Both the position numbers and the translations under genes were made by a program. The notes under the pieces were generated by a model that saw nothing but the letters and a program-made list of their open reading frames with translations, did no database searches and was not told the origin of the DNA. Shown here one piece after another: positions 1-10,279 of a DNA stretch of 64,000 nucleotides. The stretch is from Collybia mongolica (taxonomy: Eukaryota; Basidiomycota; Agaricomycetes; Agaricales; Clitocybaceae), in the NCBI GenBank assembly GCA_013420905.1, contig JAAXNY010000004.1, forward strand, positions 930,001-994,000, written 5' to 3'. Numbering within the stretch: the stretch's first letter is position 1; every line of letters begins with the position of its first letter.

Positions 1-962
1 GTAATTCTCACGGTCGAAAATGGCTTGTACCTGCGGCAAGGCCATTGCTATGTGCGTTAGGCAAGTCCCCGAGTGCTACGTTTGATCGCCATGAGGGATG
101 GAAGGCATTGCTTGAAGGGTACATACAATTATCAATCGTGAGATCTGTCATAACCAGAGGACCGGGATTCGAAACGGAATACGTGCGAGCCGGGGAATTC
201 ACGACCTTAACATTCTGAGGTAAAGATTTAGTGCATCTGGAGTCTGTGATGAAAGGAGCGAAACAAACCGAATATGTCCCAGAGATCCTGATCCTGAGAG
301 AAACCATCAATAAGGATGACTAGATGTGTTACTCGGCTTCACTCACTTCATCATTGGTGCAGGTTTCACAACTCCACCGTTTCCACCAAGCCCGTCCTAC
401 AAGGGATTTGAATGAAGTGTGTTTCTAATAAAGTAAACTAACCCAGTAGAAAGGCCCTCCACCATCAAATTTATGACCCCCTCCGTTGACTTGAGCATTC
501 TTTATCAGTACAGAACGAGGTAGACCAAGGTGGTGCGCTTACATGTGATGGACGTTCCACTGGGTACCAGAGAATGAGACAATGTGTGTAAGAAGATAGT
601 AAGTGACGAACCTGACGGTGAAAAGCGGGCCTGCCCAACTTAGATTTCCGAAGAATATATCGCCCTCTTTAAAGTGGTTTGTGAAGGAACCGATCCTAGT
701 TGTTAGGTCTTACTCATATTGACTGTAGTTCCAGTTATTAGGTTGAGGGTCAGGGCCTGTCCAGCGGGAACCGTGAAGCTGTTGATGTTCACGGTTGTAC
801 AAGCCACAGCAGCAGCGACATCTGCATAATGATTTCGTTACTTGGTCCAAAAGATATCTCCCGGAAACGCTTACCAGCCAGAGACGAGATAGTACCAGTG
901 CATGCCGCAGAAGTCTGGGCAATGCCTCCGATGAGCGACAGAAAAGCAACGAGAGTCAACAT
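1..962 (-). CDS. Endopolygalacturonase (GH28), 3' part beyond window
   Basis: This is a secreted pectinase that would hydrolyse alpha-1,4 links of homogalacturonan in plant cell walls. Nine exons can be read on the minus strand: 962-875, 821-714, 666-612, 559-543, 489-443, 396-347, 293-269, 214-127 and 75-31, joined by GT-AG introns of about 45-55 nt. Splicing keeps one frame. It gives a hydrophobic signal peptide (MLTLVAFLSLIGGIAQTSA), then the family blocks KGDIFFGNLSWAGPLF, FDGGGPFYWDGLGGNGG, KPAPMMK, SGTYSNVKVVNSP and TIDN. The next family block, NTDGFD with catalytic aspartates, falls past the left edge, so the catalytic residues cannot be checked. Exon 4 has only 17 nt. The family match is strong over the whole visible part. 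Exo versus endo is inferred from the motif style. Confidence 0.93.
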
Positions 963-1532
963 TTTGGATTCTCTCGATATGTACCCCTGGACCTTTTATA
1001 CTTTCTGCGTCACTCTATAGCGGGCCGGGAGAAGAAGCAGATGTTTTTGTTTCCCCGAGATATTTCAGGATGGAGAACTGAAAACTGAAAGTGTGGGGGA
1101 ACATCGTGACCCTAATAGGAACGAAAATACTCACCCTAGAAATAGCTTAGTGTCATGGGGGGGTTTTTATAAATGGAGGCTTTTCATAGCGAGGGGCATA
1201 CCGGGCCCAGCTCAACCGTGTTGGAGAGAAACACCGGAGAAATGGAACCGTCGATCCCGCAATTGTACTTGAATCACCTGAAGGAATGTCAATTTCGCAA
1301 GACACACAGGTGAGGCAACGTTTCTCGTTGATAAATGCATAGTGTATATGCCATGGAGGGAATCAGTCGCTTAATACCTAACTCGAAACCAAGTTCAAAG
1401 AAGATACAATACAGTCCGTAAGATTATTATTCATGACTGCCTTCAGAAATCTACTTTTTAAGGATTTATAAGTTCGAGATTGGTAAAAGTAAACAATTCC
1501 CTACCCTCTTCGCCTCTTGGAAAAGTTTCAAA

Positions 1533-2928
1533 TTATCCTTCAATCACAACAGATCCATCGGTCCTTGACTTATATCGCAGGGTTGAAAGGGAAAAGACCG
1601 ATTCCGGCGCGCTAAGGCCAAGGCATGCTCGAAAGACAATGAGCGTAGGAACAATTCCCTGAAGTTAAATATCCGTGAGCCTTATAGTTATATGACAGTA
1701 AAAAGGGCGGGATCAATCTCACCACAATTTGAGTAAGAAGAGCAAAGGCTATGATCTGCACGAAGAATGCGTCATTTGGATGACAATGGACCGATGGAAC
1801 GTGTTACGCACACCTCTCAGGTTTGGAATTACGAAATACTTGTCGGCGTCGTAATTCGCTGGTGGTGTCACATCGATCGACATAGAAATCAGATGTCGCG
1901 ACTGATACACAATATATAAGGCCAGATTTCAAACTTATTCTGACATCAGCGAGTTCATGCAAGAAAATTAACGACTTTGCTTACACGATAGCGATCGCAG
2001 TGTTATATTTTTCGACAACCTTTTTCTTCCGACAATCTCCGTAGGTCGCGAGTAATCCACCATATCCTTCCGGCTGGTGTGAACTGTATTTATAAGTTAC
2101 TCCAATTGCGATAGTATTCTGCAATCACCAGTCAAAAGCGTTAAGTTCCCGTTTGTGGTGATGGAAATGAAGATGGTTCTCGTGTCGTACATATGTTTGA
2201 GTCCATGGATGGGTACGGATCCCAACGGAACGCCCCCACTGAACCAGGGTCGCAAAGCCAAATCCTGGGTTTAAATATTCGGTAACTCATAATCAAGCGA
2301 AGAAGAGTAAGTTAACACCCACCAGTGGTTGCTATTAGGAGTATGATGGGGCCTAAAACAATGTACTTGTTGTATGCCCAAGTGATGTAGCAGCGGTATA
2401 CCTAGAAAGGAGGGTTAGTCACTTCAATTATGTCAGGGCATGAAGTAAAAGGCCTTCACAAATAATCCATCAGCGACAACACTATCAATCAATCTCAGCG
2501 TTGACCATATTATTAAATTTGGTGTGCTCCTTTGTTATAACGTACAACAGGTCTTGAATTACGGGCCATAAGGCGGTGAAGTTTTCAAAGAAGACATGAA
2601 GAATGCTTGTTGCAGTCTGCGCAACAGACAGCCCGAACATGACGACTGCTGTTGCGAGAAATTCGGTGTCTTGTGTTTATGAAGCATGTACACGCAGATG
2701 CTGAACAGAACAATGTAGAGACCTAGAAGTGATCTTTGGGGGAACGGTGGATTTGGCGTGAACGCAGGTCTGATGATACCCACCCAGAAGTAACGTTTGA
2801 ATCTTGATGGAGGTCCTTGGCAGATGAGAACATTCATATTAAGGTATTATTCGAGTACTCACCAGCAAAGGAAGGAAAAACCATGCCAATTGGTACAAAG
2901 GAAAGATAGTAGTTGGATACGTGAACAT
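1533..2928 (-). CDS. Fungal seven-TM membrane protein, paralogue 1
   Basis: This is a polytopic membrane protein of a family that occurs three times in the window (also at 22,022-23,428 and 49,416-50,838). Function is unknown. From the proposed ATG at 2928, splicing gives a short N-terminal segment, then hydrophobic segments around LLGLYIVLFSICVYML and the block YRCYITWAYNKYIVL. These are followed by GRIWWITRDLRRL and YNTAIAIV, and a last helix GIVPTLIVFRACLGLS before the stop. The blocks YRCY.IW, GRIWWI.R and GIVPTLIV.R are shared with the other two copies and occur in the same order. The N-terminal exons (including one of 32 nt) are my reading of splice sites and are less certain than the middle. 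Protein identity to the other copies is clearly lower than theirs to each other, so this copy diverged earlier. Confidence 0.7.
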
Positions 2929-5420
2929 GGGGCCTGGAGGGAGGTTGAAATGAGATCTTGACCTGTGTAATTGGGATTGCCATAAGTAGTATACTTAAGA
3001 GTTAGGAGACGCCGGAAGGACGATCAGACAAGCGGCCAATCCAAACATCAGGGCGCGAGGGATCACATCTGACGATCTTCATTGGACTGCCAACTATGTG
3101 TAATTGGGTCAGTGTGCTAAGTTATTTCTAATGTGAGCAAAGGCAGCTGGATCATGCTGGACGCCAGTGATATGAAAAGCACGAGTTGAATAGACAGTGG
3201 GAACACAGCGACTTACTCAATGCAATCCATCTAAATACCCCTCTGACCCTCGTCTTTAGGAGAGGGGCGTTATTCGTGCCTGCTATTCCTGAAACATAGA
3301 AGGATATTTTTTTTTTGTTACAAGAAGCCTAGAGCCCCTGACCTTGCCACGGCGCTCGAGTGTAGATTTGTTCTTTGCACTGATCCCCTTGGGAGTGGGC
3401 GGTGACCAGTGTGCAATTTAATCTTTATGATGTACAGGTCGCTGGTGTCATACACTGTGATGCCAGCAAGTTCATGGAAATGCTATTCCTTAAATAATAT
3501 GCGTGGGTGGTGCTAAGTATTGAGCGTTGTGCAGATCTTCATATTGTCGGAAAGCGGATGTAACCGGTTAAGATTATCGTTGAAAAAATGGAGCCTAGAA
3601 GAGCCTCGGAGGTAGAACAAATGAACTCTTGTAATCCGAAAGTTGTGTCATAGACTTCTCCTGTCGAAGCGGATGGATGTCATGGATGATGTTTATAAGG
3701 TTGATTAGATACTGTCTATTTTGGGGCGCCCGGCACCACGATAGACCTTTACGTTCGCTGTTGCCTCCTTAGTGGTGTATCGATCCCCTCCTAAGAAGCG
3801 GCGCGCCAAGACCAAAAAAATCGTCCTAACACTTGTCGCAGGTACCGACCCCTTCTATAACGCTTTTCATGGGGCCCTTTGAGACACTCTGGCAGTGCCG
3901 ATTCCCTTCCTTTTGTTTGTTTAGATTGAATTTTGTGGAGACTCGCCTGTCTACTCCATTCGTCGTCCCCCTGCGCAGCCCGAAAAACATCGAGGGGCCA
4001 ATTTTTCACCTCGAGCTTCTCCGCTTCGCTTCGAACAGCCTCGACCGTCATCGGAGGAGCCTCCTCACACCGCGCGAACTTGCCTCCGTCTCTAGCGTGG
4101 CTGCAACAGCGAGCTCGTTGAAATGAGCCTGTGGGTGAGGTATTTGCTTAAGAAAGTTCTAGAGGAACAGGTCCCCAGAGCTTTTGCTTCATTTCCGTGG
4201 CAGCTTCAGAGAAGGTGGGATCCTATAATACGTTGGTACAAGTTGAAGTCCAGGATGCGGTAGAACTTGTTAGGAGGAAATGTGGAAGGTCAACGTTCGG
4301 ATCGTCGTGATTGAGTACTGAGCTGGGATGACGGGAGGGAGGATGATAATATATCTGAGCCAATGAATGGGACTCGATATTGGAGATTATGGCAATGATT
4401 TAGTGAAAGACCAGTAAGTCCGGAGTCGATTGGTCGGTCCACTTTGGGGTCACGTGTGGCACCCAAGGTTACTGACCTTGGTTGGGTCTTTGCTAGTTGC
4501 TTCTAATCCTCACGTCGGGTCCGCGTTTCTTTCGAGAGTACATGTGATCTTCGAAGGCTCAGTCAGAACCTAGCTAGTAGAAGATGTTTCCCTGTAGTCT
4601 GTCTAGAGGAAGCTAATCCAAGCCGAATTATGCTTTACCCATGCATTCAAGCGAAATACGTCGTAAAAATATCTGGCGTGGTCTATTATTGCGGTTTTTC
4701 GAGAATGAGCTAAAGGCCCTTGGTGAACGTCGTTCTGTCAGGGTTAAAACCTCCGTCGGTTTGTGCATCATGCTCTTCCGAAATTACGATCGATCAGGAG
4801 ATGGTCTCAGATTTATTTGATCAGCTTGCTTTGGCAAGTTTTTTGCCAAACTTGGCATGAAAAAGCCTTCAAGCCTCATCCTGATGCATTGAAGACAGCA
4901 GCATTGACAGTATCGAAAGGATGACAGTGCGAATGGATTTTTCTTCGGATCCGGTACGGTCGTAAGTGGATATGTCTCTGTTATGTAGTTCCTTGAGTCT
5001 GTATTCTGCGTGTTAGAGTCAGGGTAGAGTTTAGGAATCAAGTAAGACGTCGGCAAGCCTGGAAGCAACAAAAAGAAGAATGGGTGGCGATGCCAGAACA
5101 AAAGATACCGAGTTATGTTTGCCATTATTTGGGCGTGGTTGAGATTTGTCCGCTACGATTCTGCCTCGAGGCTTGCCATTTTGAACAACTTGTAATTTCT
5201 CAACTCCAGCTTGGCTCCAATTGCGATATCCCTTTTCTAACCCTCCGCATCCTCCCTAAATTCACCCTTACCCACTATTCACCAACGACCACCTATATAT
5301 TCAACGAATATATTTCTTTACGCCTCAACCAGTGCCACTGCTTTCTATTGGAGTCCAACACAGCACTGAAAACAATCAATTTAACCCGCGCGCTACCCCA
5401 CTTTGTTCATCACCACCATT
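2929..5420. other. Intergenic stretch, no gene supported
   Basis: No convincing gene is seen in this 2.5-kb stretch. A GC-richer patch at about 3,790-4,130 is open in several frames on both strands, but none of the translations resembles a family I know and no splice structure emerges. A short perfect hairpin (stem CCAAGGT/ACCTTGG) lies at 4,462-4,481. The last 200 bases before 5,421 are pyrimidine-rich and are probably the promoter and 5' leader of the next gene. Confidence 0.4.
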
Positions 5421-8400
5421 ATGTCTGCCCTAGGGACCAATGAAGTTCTCAGCGCCGTTCGCCTTCGTTCTTCTACTCCAGGTTGGTCAATAGCATTATC
5501 ATTTACGGACGTCACACTTACTAAGGGTTATCTTCAGCTCCAAATGAGAAAGGTCATTAAAACTTTGCACAATACACCACATTTCTTTGCTCAAGTCATT
5601 TCCAGTTTTACACTACCTTGAAGGGATGTCTAGAGAGGGCGACGAACCTGATGATTCTCCCCCTCGCTCTATGGTCGATCCCAACGAATACCGAAGCAAA
5701 GCTGATTCAGTACGCACCGGAGCTCGTTCACCGATATACTCTCCAGCCCCCAGGAGCAAGAACAGCGATGCCCTACTTGACCTTGCAAACTCTCCCATGA
5801 GCTACACACACCGAAACGGAGCGGCCCTCCAATCCAACGGTCATGACGATGACGGGGATGCAGACTCAAATATCCAGGATGGCCTGAGGTCGGAGCTTGG
5901 GGAGACCATATTACCGATGGTACGTGTGTTCTACTTTTTTTTTATGCTGACGTTGCCTGACGCTCGTGGCAAGCGTGAACCTGGGCCTCATGATCCTCCT
6001 GGTCCCAAATACGAGTCATATGATTCCGGTCCCTCCTTTGGTAACTTCGGCCCGCTACCACCAGACGACCATCCGACAGCTTCTAACAACCCTTTCGCAC
6101 ACAACTCTTGGAACGTACGTCGCATGCTGGTGATATCTCGTAAGCTCCACTCATGACCTGCTATCATTCAGCCCAACGGATCCCAAATTCAATATAACGG
6201 CGGAAATCCGACTATGCTGACGGAAGGAGGACAAGCTGCCTATCCAGCGGCCAACACGATGACTCCGGGTCATCCAGCCAGAGTTCCTCTTCCGGCCTCG
6301 GAATTCGCGATGTCGCCCCGAGCTACGACTCTGCGTGTCAACACGGAGCGGGGAAAATCTCGCGCTGCGCCCTCGGAGCGTGAGGAACTACTTGCAAGTG
6401 TAATCCCATTTCTTCGTTGCCCTGAGCTGACACAGTCTCCATCCAGTCTCCTAGAACCACAACACGCACTGTAAACGGAGGGGCCTCTAGAGCCGGGCCA
6501 GAACGGCCTTGGTCGCCTCAAACCGCACGATCACGTGTGACAACTAAAACTCGCGACGGCACTGTTTATCCCCCACTACCTGAGAGCAAAATAGGCGATG
6601 ACGAGACGGAGGTTCCTCTTTCTCCTCGATCGAAGTCCCAAGTGCGATCCAAGGCGGCGTCTGTGACACCGTCGGAGTCGCCCTCACAAATACGGCCTCC
6701 GCAGTCCCCTTCGCGGAAAAATACTTCGAACTATAACAAGTCTGAGTTCGCTGCAGGTACCTATAAGAGCATCTTCGTGCACGCCTTCTTATCTAATCAC
6801 ATGTCGTGCCAGGCCGTTCTCAAGGTCCTGGATCAGTCATGTCGGGTGGTCATCAAAGCAGGCCCTTTTCTCCTTACCGACATGCTGCAACGCACGAAGA
6901 CTTGCTGTATGCTGCCGTCAGAGGACGGGCGATGGCTATTCCGGAGGAGGACGAGAAGGACCCATCCGTAGCGCCTTCACAGCGTTCGAAGGCCCCCTCA
7001 CAACAGAGCAAGGCAACAACTGCACGACCGAACGGGAACGGAAAGATGCCTTCCGTGACGTCACAAAAGCCACCTTCGGCAGTTGGTTCGAGGACATCTG
7101 TGCTGAGGGAGGAGCAGGACGGCCAACGGACGCCCATGCCGTCGCGCCCGCATTCGCCCAATGAGCATGATATTGATCCAGAGGAGGCACGCATAATTAG
7201 AGATGCGTTGGCGGGAAGGACCCCACGGACGTCGTATTATGCGGCATCGCTAGAGCCGGAGGTTACTAGTCACTACCATGATATGGAGCTGTGTGTATTG
7301 CTGCATCAGGAGAATGACCCGAGTGTGCATGATTATGTGAAGAAGGCTCTGAGGAAAGCTGTCCGGCAGAGGATCAAGAAGCTTGGGATGAAATACGATA
7401 AAGAGGTGAGCGCATTTATACTTTTGCAGATGTGGTTACTAGATTGCTGATCTTTTTGTGTGGGATTGAGTAGGCCATCGATAACTACAGGAAGTCGTTC
7501 CATGATCACGATCCTAGTTTCCATCTAGGCCCAGAACATGGACAAAATGTAAGCGTATATGTACCTCTTCTGGATGCAAGTATTGAATCGAGTTCGATTT
7601 GTAGTCCCAGGACCCTCCGGCATGGGCATCGGACATTAAGCGCGAGATCGTGTTGATGCAGCAGAGAATCGAGAGCCTTGGGCCCAAGATCGAAACCATG
7701 GGGCTCATGGCGCAAAACCGGTCCTTCGGCGGCAACGACTCGCGCTTCGCATATGAAGGCGACGAGTACACACGAACGCCCATGACGCAGACCGTCAACA
7801 TCCAAACGCAGCCCACTGGCACTATCGCGGACTCCATGTACCAGCCACCGCAGAGCGAGGTGGTGATCGACGATGAGCACGGCCAGGATGAGTATGACGA
7901 CCGGACAGAGATACAACGACAGAGGGGATTCGCGCCGCATACAGACGCGGAGACGCGTACGCAGAACAGGAGTAATTATGCTCTGACAGATGGCCAGGAT
8001 GAATCGCCTGGTCAGCAATACTTGGAAGAGGAGCTATATAAGCTCCGGCAGAAACCACAGGGGAGCCAGTCAGCGCTGTCTCATAGGACATGGGAGGTCG
8101 CAAGGGATGATGATGATGAGAATGAGGGCAATGACCATGATGATTTTGATGAGAATGGTGTTCCTGTGTCCGGGCTGCCCACCATTCCTGATTCCAACCA
8201 CGGAGGGTATCCTGACGAAGAGCGGACGCCCTCACCGCCTCTCCCGGCCCTCCCTGATGAAGAGAACAGGGAGATGGTCACGACACCGCAGGGACCCTGG
8301 GGCGTAGTGGACTATGGTGCAGAGTCGCCCACCCAGCTTCCCCCGTGGCAGCGCATCCACCAGCGGCTGCTTTCCTGGGCGATTATCTGGCCTGCGACTG

Positions 8401-9195
8401 AGCTGGATCATGCGCTGAACAGCACGACACGCGGGAACCAGGTAGACGAGGTGGCGCTGAGCATCTGGTCGACGCAGACGTACAAGCGGTACGTGCGGGC
8501 ACGGCTTACGGACAGCCCGCAGGGTGTCGTGGATAGGCTGTTTGTGCCCCCGAACATTGCGGATGCGATAAGTAACGCGGTGTTTAATGGACGTCATGGC
8601 GATGCGTGTGGGATGTTGAGGGACTTGTGGAGCCCATTTGGGCTCCCTGGGATGCCGAGGTTGCTGGTTGTGTTAGCGAAGCATCGGTCGGATGCAAACC
8701 ATTGGGTTGTTCACAGGTGTGTTGGGTTGCATATTTTGGGTTTTTGTGTTGTTCTGACTGCTGCTTAGGTTTTCGTTGCCTGATGGCGGGCTGACGACGT
8801 ATGATTCGTACCCTGAGCGAACACTTCCAGACGGTCGGGTGAGTATGCCTCGACTGTACGCAAAATAGCGTTTTGCTGACAAGACGTTCTTGCAGCCTCT
8901 AGGCTGGTGGTTTGCCATTCGCGTCGCATGGCCGAATGCCATATACCCAAGCCCTGACCACCTCATGCAAAAGATGGTCCGGCTGCATCGCCCGTTGCAG
9001 CTGCCTATTGATAACTCCGTGGCTGCTGCGGGGATTTGGCGCAACATCCTCATGGGCTCCCGAGCGGAAAGGAGTCTCGATCTAGAACGCCTTCGGGACC
9101 TCATCAACACAGAGGTCAAGAACCTCCGGCAGAGGAAACAGTTAGGCAAGCTGTCTATTGGCGCACCCCGCCCTACATGGGAAGACATGAACTAG
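5421..9195 (+). CDS. Large Ser/Pro-rich conserved fungal protein with WWFAIR C-terminal domain
   Basis: This is a multi-exon gene of roughly 1,000 residues and I do not recognise a named family. The start is ATG at 5421, with exon 1 ending at 5481 and exon 2 beginning at 5624. The first half is low-complexity, rich in Ser, Pro, Arg and acidic residues (for example runs around SPRSKSQVRSKAASVTPSES), typical of disordered regulatory proteins. A helical segment follows (HDYVKKALRKAVRQRIKKLG, then IKREIVLMQQRIESLG, coiled-coil-like). The C-terminal third is compact and looks folded. It includes PWQRIHQRLLSWAIIWPATE, then HRSDANHWVVHRFSLPDGG, YDSYPERTLPDGR and PLGWWFAIRVAWP. The HWVV...YDS spacing recalls the His and Asp of C48-type cysteine peptidases, but no catalytic Cys is visible, so that is only a suggestion. 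An AATAAA lies at 9487-9492, about 290 nt after the stop. Confidence 0.8.
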
Positions 9196-9486
9196 ACCCA
9201 TGCAGACCCTTTTCTATGTTCTTGGTCTTTCGTTCCTTTATGTTTATTCCCCCCCGGACTGCATTTGGGTTGAGCGAGGGGGTTTGTCGTTCTTTGATAT
9301 GGGTTTGTTTGCTACCTTTCAATGGATGTTTTTTCTTTTTTCTTATGTTCTTCGTTATCTTCCTCGTGGATTTCTGACTGAACGATTGATGTAGTATTGT
9401 AACAATAGTTCTCCCCTCCGCCTTTCCTCAGAGCTTCCCCCCCTTACATAAGTGTTCATTAGGTAGTTGGTAGTCGTACTTGTTCA

Positions 9487-9492
9487 AATAAA
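9487..9492 (+). terminator. Possible poly(A) signal AATAAA
   Basis: A canonical AATAAA hexamer lies downstream of the stop at 9195, in an AT-rich context before the next gene on the opposite strand. Fungal poly(A) signals are degenerate, so this is only a plausible site. Confidence 0.3.
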
Positions 9493-9762
9493 ATTCCAAT
9501 GATTGCGAAAGATGGTTGGATTCGTTTTATGTTTGCCCCTCTCTAGAAGCTCCATTCAGAATAGACCATACCTACGGAGGCCTAGCTGTTTAATTAGACA
9601 AAGAAGGGCCTAGTGTGCGCTGATGACGGACGTACGAGGACCGACTTCTGTCCCGCTCCTAACCCACCGGCCCCATGGGGCAGTATCGTCCCATGTATGC
9701 CGACGTTTGAAATACGTAGGATGGAGATGTCAGCGAATGTCATAGGTTCCCCAGGGTGGCGG

Positions 9763-10041
9763 TCAGACTTTGGACAGATTCATGTAGGTCAATATGCAAT
9801 TTTTGGACGGGAATTGGGTCCTGGGTTTTATTGACCTATATCTACTCAGGCAAAACTTGACTAGTAGTAGGAGAGAAAAACGCACAGGGAGTAATGTTGC
9901 TGCCTGACTATCCAGTAGCGTTCGAAGCTCTTCGTTGTGATGCTTCGCAGCACCCCTTTGACGTTTTTTTACTGCTTGCTTCGCCTGGGTATGTTTCTGC
10001 GATGCTTTTTTGGCAGATTTTGAGCGTTTAGCATTGGCCAT
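9763..10041 (-). CDS. Small basic hypothetical protein
   Basis: The ORF starts at 10041, divergent from the Ysh1 gene 239 bp away. Its first 45 residues are very rich in Lys, Arg, Ala and Gln (MANAKRSKSAKKASQK and onward) and look like a small nuclear or nucleolar basic peptide. Unspliced it would be 92 residues with an unlike, hydrophobic tail. A GT-AG intron of about 41 nt (9845-9885) would instead end the protein after ...DSQAATLLP, at about 52 residues. I cannot place it in a family. Head-to-head placement with an essential gene argues mildly that it is real. Confidence 0.45.
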   Translation of the reverse strand: MANAKRSKSAKKASQKHTQAKQAVKKRQRGAAKHHNEELRTLLDSQAATLLPVRFSLLLLVKFCLSRYRSIKPRTQFPSKNCILTYMNLSKV

Positions 10042-10279
10042 GAGTCGGTAGGCGCGATTAGATTAATTTTGTTGTGAGTTTGGATCTGGGCGCCGGCAGC
10101 GGTCCTGGTCGGGAACTTTTTTGTTTACATAAGACACACGAACTTGTCTCAAACCATCATCCCCTAGCGTTCTCTCTTGTCTGGATAAGACCTTTGCTAG
10201 AGGCCAAAAGAAAGCTCTACGGGAACGATACGGAGTAGAAACAAAGAGCGCCCAAGCACCAACGAACTAGTTTTCTACA
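10042..10279. promoter_or_regulatory. Putative bidirectional promoter of the small basic ORF and ysh1
   Basis: This is the 238-bp interval between two divergent start codons. It must hold both 5' leaders and, most simply, a shared promoter. I see no clear TATA box. A pyrimidine-rich run (about 10,157-10,185) lies upstream of the ysh1 start. Confidence 0.35.

Noticed and set aside
3791..4126. Overlapping open frames on both strands in a GC-richer patch
   Set aside because: No splice partners, no recognisable family, and both strands are equally open. I left it as intergenic.
4462..4481. Perfect short hairpin CCAAGGT/ACCTTGG
   Set aside because: A 7-bp stem outside any gene is expected by chance in 64 kb. 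There is no U-run or other RNA feature.
7506..8307. Long open frames on the minus strand and in other plus frames over the 5.4-9.2 kb gene
   Set aside because: They are low-complexity shadows of a GC-rich, acidic/Ser-rich coding exon. The plus-strand frame alone joins to flanking exons.
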